This document shows, piece after piece, positions 1 to 11,230 of a stretch of DNA of 18,625 nucleotides. The position numbers were made by a program, and so were the translations under genes. Position 1 is the stretch's first letter. Each line of letters starts with the position of its first letter. The stretch spans positions 1-18,625 of the forward strand of contig RCNN01000534.1 in NCBI GenBank assembly GCA_003667245.1, in the 5' to 3' direction. This stretch comes from Heterostelium multicystogenum. Lineage: Eukaryota > Evosea > Eumycetozoa > Acytosteliales > Acytosteliaceae. The notes beneath the pieces were generated by a model. It saw only the letters and a program-made list of their open reading frames with translations. It ran no database searches and was not told where the DNA came from.

Positions 1-1472
1 ATATTCCTGAAGAAGGATCCTGATGTCATTCGATTGATTGTTGTTATCTCTGGTACATTGATATCTATCAATGATGATGCTATCGTTGGATTTACACGGT
101 ATTCCTCCAAAAGTAAATATTGAAGTCTTGATGAGAGATACCAGTACATCTTTCATTAATGAAAAATTAATAGTGTTGTTGTCCAAATGGTGTTACCTTT
201 CTGATTAATGAAGGTAGAGTAATAGGGTTTCCGATGAACCCATTGGTATTACTCAATTTAACAATTGGAATGTATGTTTCGTTTCCATCGGTATTCGTTG
301 ATTGAATGGTGCAATTGAATATATTTTGATTAAATTGGTAAATTAGACAATCGATATTTGACATTTTGATGGAAGTCAACATCTTATAAAATATTCCATT
401 CATTACAAATGAGAATGAACCATAGGATATTCGTTGAATTGAATCAACTTTGAAATAAACAATCATTAATATTTATAGATTGAACAATTTGATTATCAAA
501 AGTATACATACTACCTCCGATTCGATAAATCTTTACTTCTTCTCTGGAATGATTGAACTGATACTTTGAATGATGGATTCACATTGGACACTATAATTTT
601 GGTATTATTGATTGGCAGTGATATGTTTGATACTTGGAGAACATTATCCAATCTAATTGAAATATTTCGAGAATCGAATCCAAAGTTTGCTCCGTAAATG
701 GTGATAGAATCATTACTCTGGCTGACATTAGATATGATGGGATCTATTTATTAAATAATTAGTATTTAATTATCCTATTCTCAAAATTCATTTTTTTAAA
801 CTAAACATACCTTCCCAGTATAGATTAATATTGCTTGAAATATTTGAATATGATATATTGTAAATTTGTTGAAAATGATTCGATACTTATGTATTTTTGT
901 ATAATATCATTACTTAAGAGAAAATAGGCTGTGGTATTATTAATTAGATTTAACACTGTTCCATATTCTAAAGAAAATGTATTTCTTGGATTAACCCATG
1001 ATTTATAAAAATAACCTTTTACTGTGATGTTGGCTTCACTGGTTGGAAATTTGTATATCTTCTGGAACAAATTTGATTATGTGAAGGTCAAAGGACTTGG
1101 AACATTCTTTTGTTGCGAAGATGCAAATTTTGATATTTGTGATAAAAAAACAATTCTTGTTTATAGGATACAAGAGAGTTGAAGTATTGGAAGTTAAATA
1201 ATTCATATTTCCTGGCTGTGTATTATCTAAAAAGTATAATTCGTATTTAACTTCATTAAAAAACATTCCTTTGACTTATAAATATAATCATAATTTGAGG
1301 TAACATTATATATCACTGGTACTTGAGCTATATTTCACAACAAAAAACCATTGAAATTAAAAATAGATTAATTAATGGTTAAATTTAATTATTCATTGAA
1401 AACTAATATACCATTAATATAATAACAATGACAGACAAATAGAATTATCAGAGTTTGTGTTATTCTGTCCAT
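1..1472 (-). CDS. IPT/TIG-domain secreted or cell-surface protein, 5' part (partial, frame-broken)
   Basis: Seen: the protein starts at the ATG at 1472-1470 with a hydrophobic signal peptide (MDRITQTLIILFVCHCYYIN), split from the mature part by an intron at 1328-1411; splicing gives N-AQVPVIYNV. Further on are IPT/TIG-like strands: EANITVKGYFY (about 1040-1005), a second intron (744-810), then DSITIYGANFGF (about 705-670) and a Cys-containing, N-glycosylation-rich stretch (NCT, NET; 466-170). The gene leaves the window at base 1, so its C-terminus is unknown. Known: IPT/TIG folds are immunoglobulin-like, and dictyostelids have many surface proteins with them, some in cell adhesion and self-recognition. 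Inferred: an extracellular protein; a membrane anchor would lie off-window. Odd: reading needs frame changes near 1258 (T run), 1040-1080, 870 (T run), 537, 455-465 and 172-180. The domain call is by eye; assignment to a named subfamily is not possible. Confidence 0.72.
744..810 (-). other. Intron 2 of the IPT/TIG gene
   Basis: A 67-bp, A+T-rich GT-AG intron (donor GTATGT, acceptor AAATAG). Splicing joins NINLYWE to DPIISNV in one frame, and the intron itself contains stops in that frame. Length and composition fit dictyostelid introns. Confidence 0.7.
1328..1411 (-). other. Intron 1 of the IPT/TIG gene
   Basis: An 84-bp GT-AG intron (donor GTATAT, acceptor AAATATAG). It bridges the signal-peptide exon (1412-1472) to the next exon, whose frame has stops just upstream of the acceptor. 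The join completes an Ala codon and gives YYIN-AQVPVIYNV, placing the intron at the expected signal-peptide cleavage region. Confidence 0.7.
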
Positions 1473-2079
1473 TAATGTATTCTTTTAAAATAAAAATATA
1501 TATGTATGTATATTAAGATTGTATGAGTATTTTATTGTAAATAATTATTTTATTTTAAATAATTGTTGAACAATACCTTCCTTTGTTTAAGTTTATGATC
1601 AAATTAAATTATTAATTATTAAATGCAATAAAATTAATTAATAAATATAAATGTGTTACTACAACTATTAAAATTTTTAACCACTTTTAATTATTATTTT
1701 AAATATTTTAAATTTGATCACACTCTTTTTATTGGATTTAGACACACTTAGATATCTAACACCATCACATTCATTTTTATTTTAACAAATAATTTGTTGG
1801 TGTGATAGGAGGATCTTTAAAGGTGGGCATGCTTATTAATATATTAGAAGGATATTTTCATATTATTAAAAAATAAAACAAAATAGTTTGATGTTGAAAT
1901 TGTACATCTTGATATCTGATTTAATATTTATTTCTGGAAATCAACCATTTAATTGATTTTGTTTATTCTTTTGAAAGGTTGTTCATTTAACTTGAAGTTG
2001 AAGTTGATCTATATTGTTTGGTCTTGCTTCTCTTGGTTGGGAGGATGCTACTGCTGCCAATGATTCCAAGTTGAAAAAA
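1473..2079. other. Intergenic: promoter of the IPT/TIG gene and 3' flank of the Myb gene
   Basis: Both neighbours lie on the minus strand, so this stretch should hold the 3' end of the Myb transcript and the promoter of the surface-protein gene. It is very A+T-rich. A minus-strand AATAAA (1932-1927), about 150 bp past the Myb stop, is a candidate poly(A) signal. No coding stretch was seen. Confidence 0.5.
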
Positions 2080-3937
2080 TCAAACGATGTGTTTTTTTAA
2101 TTTTTGAATTGTTGAAAGGGTTGGGGGTGAAGCGCGTGTTGGTGAGGAGAATGGAGAGGAAAGTGGTGATGAAGTATTGTTCGGTGTCGATGATGATGAA
2201 TTTGGATAGTTGCTGCCACTACCAGAGAGTGGATTCTGCTGCTAGTAAGATGATGTCCAAATGAGCTAGCACCTTGTGCCAACATGGATGTGGAAGGCAA
2301 TAACATGGATGGATTTCTTGGAAGGAATACAGATGATGAAGAACGGAAATCGTCATCACTACTATCGCTGTTAAATCCAGTGCCAAACGATTGAAGTCTA
2401 AGTGCGCTTGTTGGGATTTGCGTTGAAGATGTTGGTTGAACATAGTATTCACCATTGCTTCTAACTTTTTTACAAAGGGGTTCGTTGTTTGATTTATAGA
2501 TGTCGACAGAGTTGGAGGCTTGCAATGATGGTGAGTTATCTAGGAGATGGTTGATACTAAAGTTTTTGGATGATGGTGAAGATGGTATATTCTTTAATTG
2601 GGAGGTGGAAAAACTATGCTGTTTGTGGCTATTTGATCTATACAAAAGTGGGTTGTTTTTAATGATGTCCATTGTATTATTACAGTTTGGATTATTGTTA
2701 CTAAAAAATGGTGAAGATGGTGGTGATTGAATGGGAGATGAGGTTGGACTCATGAGGTTGGAAATGGTGACTTTTGTGTGAGGATGATAAAGATGAAGAT
2801 GATGCAGATGATGGTAATAAACGACGACGGGAGTAATCAAGCTCGGAACTTTCCATTATGGGAGAGAACTATTAGAATCGTATTGAATACAGTCTGAGAT
2901 TGGTGATGATGGCATGCCACCTGCAGATTGAGTGGCCATTGGTATTTCATTGGTCAATTGCATGTTAACGAGTCTTACATTCAAGAGCAGTACGTAATGT
3001 GTTTGTATGTTTCAGTTTGGCGAGGTATTCAGAGACTTCAAGCCACGACAAATTCATGTCGAGCTCTTGGACTTTCTTTAACATTGCTTCGTCTTCCTTA
3101 GGGATCCATGGTACTTCACGAGATTGCAAAGCCTTCAAGTATTGGTAGCGACATTGGATATCAGTACGCTTACAGATACGCTTGGCAATTTTCTTCCATG
3201 AAGAGCCATGTTGGTTAACAAGACGCAACAAGAGTTCTTCTTCATCTTCATCCCAGGGACCTTTTCTAATGTCTGGACTCAATACACGTTTCCAGTGTTG
3301 GGCACATTGAGCACCAGTTTTTTGGCCGCCCATCTCTGCTGAAATACGCTTCCATTTTTTCTCACCATATTGGTTGACCAACTCGAACAATCTCTTATTC
3401 TCCTCTTTGGTCCATTTATTGGTGATCTTCTGATACCATTATGAATTGGGCCTCTGCCTCTTTTCTATTTTATTAAAATTGAAAGAAAATTTTTGGTTAT
3501 TGTTAATAAGGAAAAATTGGAAAAATACAATTTTATGCATGAAAAAATATTTTACCTTTGAAGGAGAGGTCATATCATCTTTGGGTGACATATCATAGTC
3601 ATTATCCGAATACTCTTGCTCATCTTCTAATGGGAGCATTGTATTGACAATTGGTTGTTCTTGTTGGAACATTGATTGTTGTTTGGAGTTATTATTAGTA
3701 TTATTATTTGCGCCAGAGAATATGATTGGTGAAAGTTGATGTTCTGTATTTCTATTTCCTAAAAACGAAACTATATTATTATTATTTTTTGTTATTATTA
3801 TTATTATTATTATTGTTGCTGAGGTTATTTATTAATGAATTATTATTAGTATTTAGATTTTGTTGATGATGTTGGAAAGTATCTTGAATGTAACTGCTGC
3901 TAGCGCTGTTGCTGTTACTGATATTATTGATATTCAT
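2080..3937 (-). CDS. Three-repeat Myb/SANT transcription factor (one intron, frame-broken)
   Basis: Seen: the start chosen is the ATG at 3937-3935 (MNINNISNSNSASSS), followed by an Asn-rich region with an AAT run, then MLPLEDEQEYSDNDYDMSP and an intron. Exon 2 carries three Myb repeats. R1 (about 3414-3280) is WTKEENKRLF with KKWKRI and QHWKRV, three Trp in all. R2 (about 3260-3130) is GPWDEDEEELL with SSWKKIAKR and a Tyr at the third Trp place. R3 (about 3110-2967) is more divergent, VPWIPKEDEAML, ending RTALECKTR. A Ser/Pro/Asn/His-rich tail follows, ending STIQKLKKHIV at 2080. Known: such repeats bind DNA as helix-turn-helix units, and dictyostelids have a sizeable family of Myb developmental regulators. 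Inferred: a nuclear DNA-binding regulator. Odd: frame changes near 3785-3790 (A run; one more A restores the frame), 2967, about 2855, about 2770 and about 2230. I cannot say which family member it is. Confidence 0.85.
3430..3555 (-). other. Intron of the Myb gene (two candidate acceptors)
   Basis: The donor is AAG/GTAAAA at 3555. Acceptor A (CAG at 3432-3430, 126-bp intron) joins TSPSK directly to KITNKWTKEEN with no frame change and skips the TAA that precedes it. Acceptor B (TAG at 3467-3465, 91-bp intron) gives a basic KKRGRGP stretch but then needs a frame change before the first repeat. I prefer A; B would add a nuclear-localisation-like motif. cDNA would decide. Confidence 0.6.
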
Positions 3938-4195
3938 TTAACACTGGGCTATTTCTACCTTTTGATTTGTTTTCTTCTCTTGGTGATTTTAATTAATAGC
4001 TTATTTGATTTATGCTGTTTTAGAAAATACTGTTAGTTGGGTTTTGCTCGGATGATTTGATTCCTTTTTTTTGGACACTTTTAACTGATATAATTGTAGT
4101 GTGAGTAATTTATATAAATAAATGTGGGTGTAAATGTATAAATATATACAAAATATAATGTTGTGGTAGTGATGATGATGTTAGTAAACGATGGT

Positions 4196-4250
4196 ACCAA
4201 CCAATGTGTTGGTGGGTGAATTGTGTGGTGGGTGTGTTGCTGTGTTTAAT
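4196..4250. promoter_or_regulatory. TG-rich cluster with a G-box-like site, upstream of the Myb gene
   Basis: A TG-rich stretch about 260-310 bp upstream of the Myb start. TGGGTGTG at 4229-4236 fits the G-box pattern [TG]G[ATG]G[TG]G[TG]G known for dictyostelid G-box-binding factor. This is a pattern match only; short TG-rich sites arise easily in DNA with this G bias. Confidence 0.3.
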
Positions 4251-6980
4251 AATAATCTGTTTGATTGAATAAAGTTGATTCTATTGTGGTTGGTGGTTGG
4301 AATCAGTGTCTTATAGATTGGCGGATCAATGTCTTATGAAGTGATAGTGGCGAAAACTACAAGCTAAACAATGTGTGTTGTGAGTGAATGTGAACAATAA
4401 ATTTAATGATATCAATTCTCTTATACTATTGAGAAGTATATCAAATGAAATAGTAGTAGAGTACAGGGAGAGTTTTGGATAAAGGAAAAGAACAATTAAA
4501 ATATAATAACAGGCGTGTGTGAAATTGAAGAATGAAATTGATAAATTTGATGTTGATGTTGAAGTTTTGTGCTAGTTATTGTATGATAATATTATTCCTA
4601 AGTAAAGTGTAATGACAAATGTTGAATCGATGAGTCGATCCAAGTTGAGTTCAATGGCAGCAGTGGGTGATATTGTAGAAGAAAAACAATAAACATGAAT
4701 TCAGTCGCACTATCCAACTTTTTATGAAAAGACACTATTTAAAACACCCCACACGCTGTTGTTGACAATGATGATGCAGAATTTGGAGAGTAAGTAGAGT
4801 TGTAGTGGCTGGATTAAAACTACTACCAGTGAGAGTAGTATCAATGCTGTTGCTGCCACCGCAGTTACAGTTGTATTATATTACTGATTACAATAACTAA
4901 TGTCAACATTAGCAATATTAAACTACGACTTTTAAAATTTCAAGGTGGGAAGGGAACTGAGGATACGATAGTATTAATTTTTTGATTGATGTGCATACCA
5001 CACCTCCACTAAACCATCACAACAAAACAAGATTTTTACATGATTGATAGTAATTGACTGAGATATTTTGATGTTGTAGTTGCATTTGATTACTAATACT
5101 ACCTTATAAATAACACTCTATTCATTCACATCATCATTTTCATCACCAGTGTCAGCTACTGCCACTACAATAATAATCTTGCTTCTCTAATATTGAAGTA
5201 ATTGACTGCTACAATAGAGCAGCAAAATAATTACTACAATTTATAAATTGGGTGTTCAGTCTAACAACCAACACATACTCACCAATATCAAGATATCTAG
5301 ATCGATTATCTATTTGGTGGTATTGGGAGTAGTGCTAACTAAAATCAGATGTGGTGTGATGTAATTTATAATTTAAATTATAAAATTTTGTAGAAGTGAT
5401 TACAATTGCAGTTGGAAGAGATAATCCTGCTGATGTTGAGTTTGCATAAAGAGTGCTACTGGTAAAATATGACATAATAAAATGATTGTTGGCAATGTAT
5501 GTTATTTTCTCGGTTAACTTGACCGATGTAGGTGATATGGATGAGTAGAATATTGATTTGTGCGGAGCATGTACGAGAGTGGTCATATTATTATTTAATT
5601 TATATTTAAAAATTATATGTTGATTCGAGTGGGGGTGTGCCAAATGAATTGATCATCAATAACAATCAAATCAATCAGGAGAACATGATTAATTGTTGTA
5701 GGTGATTTAAATATACAATGTAGAAGTAGTAAATACTGATTTGTGGTGAAGTTGTAGTAGTTGAATGAGTTGGTTGGAACGACTGATCAATACAATTAAA
5801 ATAAAACATCCTTATTTTGATATTCAATTATAATTTTTGATAGTAGTTAAAAGAGTAAATAAGATTTCTATTGGAATTACTGTGTTGGTGAACTAACTAC
5901 TGGATATCGATCATCAAAATATGATATTTTGTAGTGACTCAATCGCTTTGTGTAATTAATTACTATTGTCACAGATAAATATAACTACACAATGTAGTGA
6001 TTGAATTGGTTGGAATCTTCGATTTAACTAAATTCATTTCCAATATCATCATCATCATATTATCACACAACACAATATACCAATAACAAATAATACATTA
6101 ATATTTATCAATTTAAGATAACTATTAAATTATTGTTTATTGTCTATCGTTGTTTACAATAGCTGATATTGATTATTGTCATGATGAACTTATCCAAATT
6201 AAGTGATACTGATTTCCCTTTCTTTAAATATTTTACAAGTTTTGCAATTATTGCAAATGTTGATATTTATATCTTGAAGGTATAAAAATCAATTTGATTG
6301 GTAGATACGAATAATTTTCATAAAATATGAATCAAATTCGTGCAAAAATATAAGCAATTATGAATTTCCAGAAGAGTATGTTCTTCTTATAATGAACTAT
6401 TATTATTATTGATTGATTGGATTCGCACTATTTTTAAACTTTAATTATGATTGGTGTATTATATAATATATAATGAATGTTTTAAAATTATATATTTTAT
6501 AAATATTTGTAAATACTCGTAGATAATTATCATAAAATTATAATTTATAAAAGTGTCAGATTTAAGTGAATGAGTTTTATATTTACCTTAATTAATTAAA
6601 TTGAATTGGGATTTAACTTTAGATGAGATATAACCAGATTTGTTGATTTGGTTCTTTGACTATAATATTATTTCAATAAATAAATTATTAAAGTTAATAT
6701 ATTAAACTAATAAATTATTATTGTTGTTTTCTAGAATATTGTAACAATAGTTTTCTTGTTGTATGTTTTAACAAAATGTAGCAATGTCATATGATAAATA
6801 TGGATGAAAGATATGGATTGACATCGATTGACGAGTAAGAAAATTTAGAGATGATAGAAGCTTTTTAAAAAATTTAATCACTACTTCCGTAACAAAAGTA
6901 GAGCAGGTGCGCTATAAATTAATTGCTAATGAATATCAGCAGACACCTATATGAAAAGTGAGTGAAAATGTGCTTACAAG

Positions 6981-6995
6981 CGAGTGACTTACTCG
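6981..6995. repeat. Short perfect hairpin CGAGT / ACTCG
   Basis: Five-base arms separated by GACTT, in a slightly GC-richer patch (6890-7080) of the long intergenic region. Function unknown. Confidence 0.35.
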
Positions 6996-7681
6996 TTCAA
7001 GTGAATAGGTATGAAATAAGCTTGGAATGAATTGATAAAAGATAAGTTTGGAAGTGTATGTGAGGCGATGGAAGGGGAATGTTTGCCACCTATTTTTACT
7101 CTGATGACACAACAAACAGATAATATAGTAATGAACTAAAGTGGGAATGTCAATAAATTTTTTAATGATTATTTGATTGAAAATGAATATTTAGAGAATT
7201 ATATTAAGATGATGGCAACTACTCAATATTGTTAATAATAATAATAGTACTAAAATTTTTTGTCATTGAAACAGACATTTAAGTCGGTCGGTAGATAATC
7301 ATTGATTATTTAATTTAATTAAAATTCATTTGTGGATGGTGTTAGCTAATTGTAGCGATGGTTGAATTTTAAATAAATTAAACATAAATCATTGTTGTCA
7401 TGTTTTTTAGTTATAAGACTACATGCTAATGATAACTACTGACGATTTAAGTGTCATATGATATTAAAATGAATTGGTTTTTTCCACACTACTCCATACA
7501 AACCACCATCAATCAAGTCAGAAAAATATATAAAAATGATTGCTGATGATAAGTGTGTCGTGAGTGGTGCTAAATAAAGTGTAAAATGAAATGTTGACTT
7601 ATTCTATCATATAAACATCTATCATGTGGTTTACTATTAATATGACACTACAATTTAGAATTTTAAGTAACAAATTATGTT

Positions 7682-7706
7682 ACTACAACCACACTGTGGT
7701 TATAGT
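7682..7706. repeat. Near-perfect dyad around AACCACA-C-TGTGGTT
   Basis: Twelve-base arms (7682-7693 and 7695-7706) meet at one central C with a single mismatch (C7686 against A7702). The inner seven bases are perfect. A dyad this compact looks more like a site for a dimeric DNA-binding protein than an RNA hairpin, which would lack a loop. Confidence 0.45.
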
Positions 7707-9106
7707 GATTATTGATTAAATTGTTATTGATATTTTCTTAGGTTATAGATTTGTAAAATATAATAACATAGATATGGTATACCCTTTTAAAGATGTTAAC
7801 AAATTAGTGATAAAAAGATAGATATAAATGATATCAGGTCTATGAATGAAAAGATTGGCTATTGGATTTTGAAAATTTTGATAGATTAAAGTGTTTAATA
7901 AATGTAAATGATATTGTTGTTGTTTTCAATAAAATATTTCATTGTTGTTTAAAAAGTAGAAACAAGTTGGTTGTCGGAATAGACTGTTTGTTTGTTGATG
8001 TTTGTTTTGAATGAATTGTAGAATGTTGCTTTTTATCTAAAAATACAAGCACACTTGCCTTGGTTTGAATTTGTACTTCTAGTCACCCATATACTCTACA
8101 GGTCTCTGCCAATTATTTAGAGAGAGATTGGTAGTATTATGGATATTTGTGGAAATGATAAAATTGATGAACAAGGGATAATAAACAACATTCGTTTATA
8201 ATACAAGAGATGAGTAGTATACCAATGGATAAGGATTTGGAAATACCAATTATTAAATTATGATAAACAGAGGCAGTTGTTGAATTAAGTTGAGAGGATG
8301 TGATGGTGGATAGATTGAAGATAGGATAGGGTGATGATTGAAGGATGTGTCAAAAATGGAGATAAAAATACATTTTTTTTGATAATATTTAGATGATTAT
8401 TATATTATCTATTATTATTATTATCACTATTATTACAATATTCAATTATGAATTAATATTACTCTTTAGATATCTTGTTTGGTTGCAAAATAAAAAAAGA
8501 TGAAATCTTTTCAGGAATTTGATATTGGACTACAACAAGTTGTCTATATTGTATATTTAATTTTTGTAGAGAAAAGAAGCTTTAGGTTAGTTCATTCATT
8601 CGTTCATTCGTTAGAGTTGTGACATATAAAGAGAAATTTAACCAAAAACAGAAGAGAGTGGAACTGAACAATCATGAAATGGTAGTTGGTAATGCGTGGT
8701 GTGCTGATGAAAACCAATGAATATTTTTAATGAACACACACAAACTACTTCATTTTGCAAAGATAGAAAAATACATATTTTACATTTAAATTTTATCAAA
8801 ACAAATAAGATTATTATATGATTATTATTTTAAATAATTTCGTAATTATAAAAATATTAAATAATAATACATTTCAAACACCAAATATATATACATATTA
8901 TAATTATAGTTATTAAATTTATGAAAAAAATCAATCAAATAGTAAGAATGTTTCTGTTTGTTCATCTAATAAAGTAGTACTTTGCATGGTTTTTTATAAA
9001 AATATACATAAATTATTGTATGTACGAATAAAGCTCATGAGTGTTGTTTCGTTGTCTGATGTTTTTTTAAGTTGCTGCACTACTTAGATGTGTTGGTATC
9101 TTGGGT

Positions 9107-9137
9107 GATAGGTGCGTGTGGTGTGTGAGTGTGGTGT
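9107..9137. promoter_or_regulatory. TG-rich G-box-like cluster
   Basis: A run of alternating TG and GG steps with GGTGTGTG at 9120-9127, matching the G-box pattern. It lies next to the dyad at 9139-9159. A possible distal element of the Myb gene about 5.2 kb away; pattern match only. Confidence 0.25.
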
Positions 9138-9138
9138 C

Positions 9139-9159
9139 AACCTATAGAATAGATAGGTT
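9139..9159. repeat. Dyad AACCTAT / ATAGGTT
   Basis: Perfect seven-base arms (9139-9145, 9153-9159) with a seven-base spacer, directly after the TG-rich cluster at 9107-9137. It shares the AACC...GGTT ends with other dyads in the window. Confidence 0.4.
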
Positions 9160-9270
9160 CTACTTTTACATTTATTTCTGAACTTTACTTTTCTTTACTT
9201 ACAACAACACATGTTATATTTAATTATTCTAATAATAATAGAATGTAGAATGCTGTGTGTTCAAGTGACG

Positions 9271-9290
9271 TGCGGGGTGTGTGTGTTTCT
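9271..9290. promoter_or_regulatory. TG-rich G-box-like cluster
   Basis: Overlapping matches to the G-box pattern: GGTGTGTG at 9276-9283 and TGTGTGTG at 9278-9285. They form a second distal cluster 150 bp from the one at 9107-9137. Pattern match only. Confidence 0.25.
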
Positions 9291-9811
9291 TTATATATGA
9301 TTTTTATGTAGATAGTTGGAGTCAGTGCAAGAAGGTCCTATATAGAGATAGAAAAAATAAAATAAAAAACAAAATAATTATTCAAAAACAACTATTGCTG
9401 GTTGTGATAAATAAAATATTAAATTGCATTTGAAAATGAGGGTTACTTCCAACAATGGACAAGATTTAGGCAAAGCTTCTTGGTTGAGTGCTTTGCTTTG
9501 CTGCTTGCAATGGAGAGGGGGGTGGTATGTGGGAGCTCGAATGTTTTGTAAATAATAGTTTGTATTACAACAAGTAAGATGGAGGACTGTCCTTTACTAG
9601 AGTGTGGTGTGTCCTTTTCCAGTTATTGTTGGGGCGATGTGATAGGATCGTTTTGGAGACTCGTTGTAACAGAATGCAAAAAAACAAAAAATAAAAATGG
9701 TTGTTTCATTTAACACATTTTCCTAATATGGCAATTTGGTCGATTGTATAATATGGTTTTTTTGTTTTTATAAAAATGGATTGAGAGTATCTGAATGTAG
9801 TTGTTGTTTAG

Positions 9812-9896
9812 GTGGTGGTCCGATGCATGGCAGACACCCCTCCCTCTCGCAGGTGTGGCTGCCCGAACCACCACGAAAATGTAGCACAGCAGCTAC
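9812..9896. ncRNA. Candidate structured RNA: GC-rich long hairpin plus small hairpin
   Basis: Seen: GTGGTGGT (9812-9819) pairs with ACCACCAC (9867-9874). After one C/A mismatch come CG/CG pairs (9821-9822 with 9864-9865). After a one-sided ATGCAT bulge come GGCAG/CTGCC (9829-9833 with 9859-9863) and, past a two-base GG bulge, ACACC/GGTGT (9834-9838 with 9852-9856), closing a 13-base C-rich loop. A second hairpin, GTAGC/GCTAC (9881-9885, 9892-9896), follows, then A-rich DNA. Both the local G+C content and the pairing contrast sharply with the surrounding A+T-rich intergenic DNA. I recognise no RNA family: no snoRNA boxes, tRNA boxes or dictyostelid Class I motif. Strand is undetermined, since the pairing works on both. 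It might instead be a DNA cruciform or a fragment of foreign sequence. Confidence 0.4.
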
Positions 9897-10866
9897 AATA
9901 CAATAATAAAAAATAAATTAAACAAAAACCAAGGTTGACCATTGATGGATATTGAAAATCTAAATTTGACGGTTTTGGAAATTTAGATTGGATGAAAATC
10001 ATTTTAATAGACAGCTGCACATCAAGAGAGCTGCCTAATGCGACACATATATGACCAAATACTATGATATGCTGCTTTTTTAGCTTTTCATCTTTAAATT
10101 TGATTTGGTGTGAGAATATTGTTACTGCTGCTGCTCATACTGCTTTTCATTATTATTATTAATTTGTTTTTTGTTTGGTTTTTTAATTAATTTTTTGTGT
10201 GAATTTCACTTGAGATTTAAAAGAACAAATAGAGTTGTAACAAAAGTAGTAGCAGTTACGAATCTACAATTTGTTACTATTATACTATTCGATATTATTA
10301 TTATTATTAATATTATTATTCGACTACAATTGGAAATGTTACTGTGAATTAAAAGTGGCAGGTGTAAGTCTAAAAACGATTGCTATTATAGTAACGATGA
10401 GCTTCGCTATTTGGAAAATAATAAAAATATAGTTTATGCTGAACTTGACTACTGTACTACGACAAGCTAAATGAAAGTTGCTTATTATGTACTATAGTGG
10501 TGTTATTTATAAGTTAAATTATACTCGAAACTAAATATATGAGTGATGTTTTATCTTTCTAATCTCTTATTTAATTATTATTATTATTATTATTTAGAAG
10601 AGTAATGAAATGAAATGAAAATGATAGGATAATGAAACTTAATTTAATTAATCTAAGTCTTGAATTATGAACCTTACCTTATTTTAAAAAATTATTATTA
10701 TTATTATTATCGTTGTTTACTAGTAATTTACTATACTTGAATAATTAATGGGTTAGAATATTTTAATCTAATCTTAAATCGGATGAAATAAGTAATAAAT
10801 GAATATAATAATATTGTAAATTTAATGAATTTGAATTTGAATAGATCAATTTGATTATTTAGGTAA

Positions 10867-10890
10867 TTAATTACTTAATTACTTAATTAC
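10867..10890. repeat. Tandem repeat, 3 x TTAATTAC
   Basis: Three exact head-to-tail copies of an 8-base unit in A+T-rich intergenic DNA. Confidence 0.8.
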
Positions 10891-11019
10891 TTTTGAGGCT
10901 AGTACAATAAGTTGTAAAATTATTTATTGTAGTAGTTGTTAAATAATTGAATATTATTTTAAATGAAAGAGTGAATTTATCTATTAGTTGGGCTGTATAT
11001 TGCTAAGTTATTATTGTTG

Positions 11020-11230
11020 CTCGAGTGTGACAAGATTGACTTGAATGCTCCTCAAATCGAATTGGTAAAGTAACTTCAAGCATTGAGTCTTTAGTTAAAA
11101 TAAGGGGTCTGCTTTATCGCATCCGGATGTAGTATCTTCGAGTTTTGAGTGGGTGTTTTATGTGGCCCAAGTAGTTGCTGTACAAGGCTAATTAGATTGT
11201 AGGACAGCTTGTCATTGGACTGTTTTTTTA
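11020..11230. other. GC-richer island with CATCCGGATG palindrome
   Basis: About 200 bp of more complex sequence than its flanks, with a perfect 10-base palindrome at 11,120-11,129 and an AATGCT...AGCATT inverted pair (11,044-11,049 and 11,079-11,084). It ends at a T run (11,224-11,230). No tRNA B box, no Sm site and no open reading frame of note. It may be a regulatory module or an unrecognised small RNA. Confidence 0.25.

Larger units (their letters stand above)
3938..9790. other. Gene-free region upstream of the Myb gene, part 1
   Basis: No convincing coding stretch was found on either strand, although frame-breaking errors would hide small genes. Content: A+T-rich DNA with a marked excess of G over C on the plus strand (for example 4141-4260 and 9061-9140), TG-rich G-box-like clusters (about 4198-4246, 9107-9137, 9271-9290), ATT/ATG/TGATG low complexity and several short perfect dyads (6981, 7683, 9139) listed separately. 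An open stretch at 5335-5643 (minus) has no recognisable domain or codon pattern. Inferred: the 5' leader and cis-regulatory DNA of the Myb gene, whose start codon is at 3937. Confidence 0.5.

Noticed and set aside
2219..2730. Other-frame and opposite-strand reading frames inside the Myb tail
   Set aside because: They lie over the Ser/Pro/Asn-rich coding sequence of the Myb gene and have no features of their own; they are shadows of repetitive codons.
5335..5643. 102-codon minus-strand open frame as a gene
   Set aside because: Composition matches the surrounding intergenic DNA, no domain or codon signal is visible, and no coding continuation was found on either side.
6178..6215. C/D-box snoRNA (ATGATGA followed by CTGA)
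   Set aside because: The boxes are only about 22 bases apart and no terminal stem is visible.
9812..9896. H/ACA snoRNA or self-cleaving ribozyme
   Set aside because: The linker has no ANANNA box, the second hairpin is far too short for an H/ACA RNA, and the stems are simply nested rather than pseudoknotted as in HDV-like ribozymes. No hammerhead core (CTGATGA...GAAA) is present.
9808..10020. Minus-strand reading frame across the GC-rich hairpin
   Set aside because: It is open mainly because the paired GC-rich element contains few stops; there is no domain and the rest of the frame is low-information hydrophobic sequence.
11105..11160. U2 snRNA-like sequence
   Set aside because: TGTAGTATCT matches the branch-site-pairing region of U2 over ten bases, with ATCGC nearby, but the rest of the U2 5' domain and an Sm site are missing. 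A chance match is likely.
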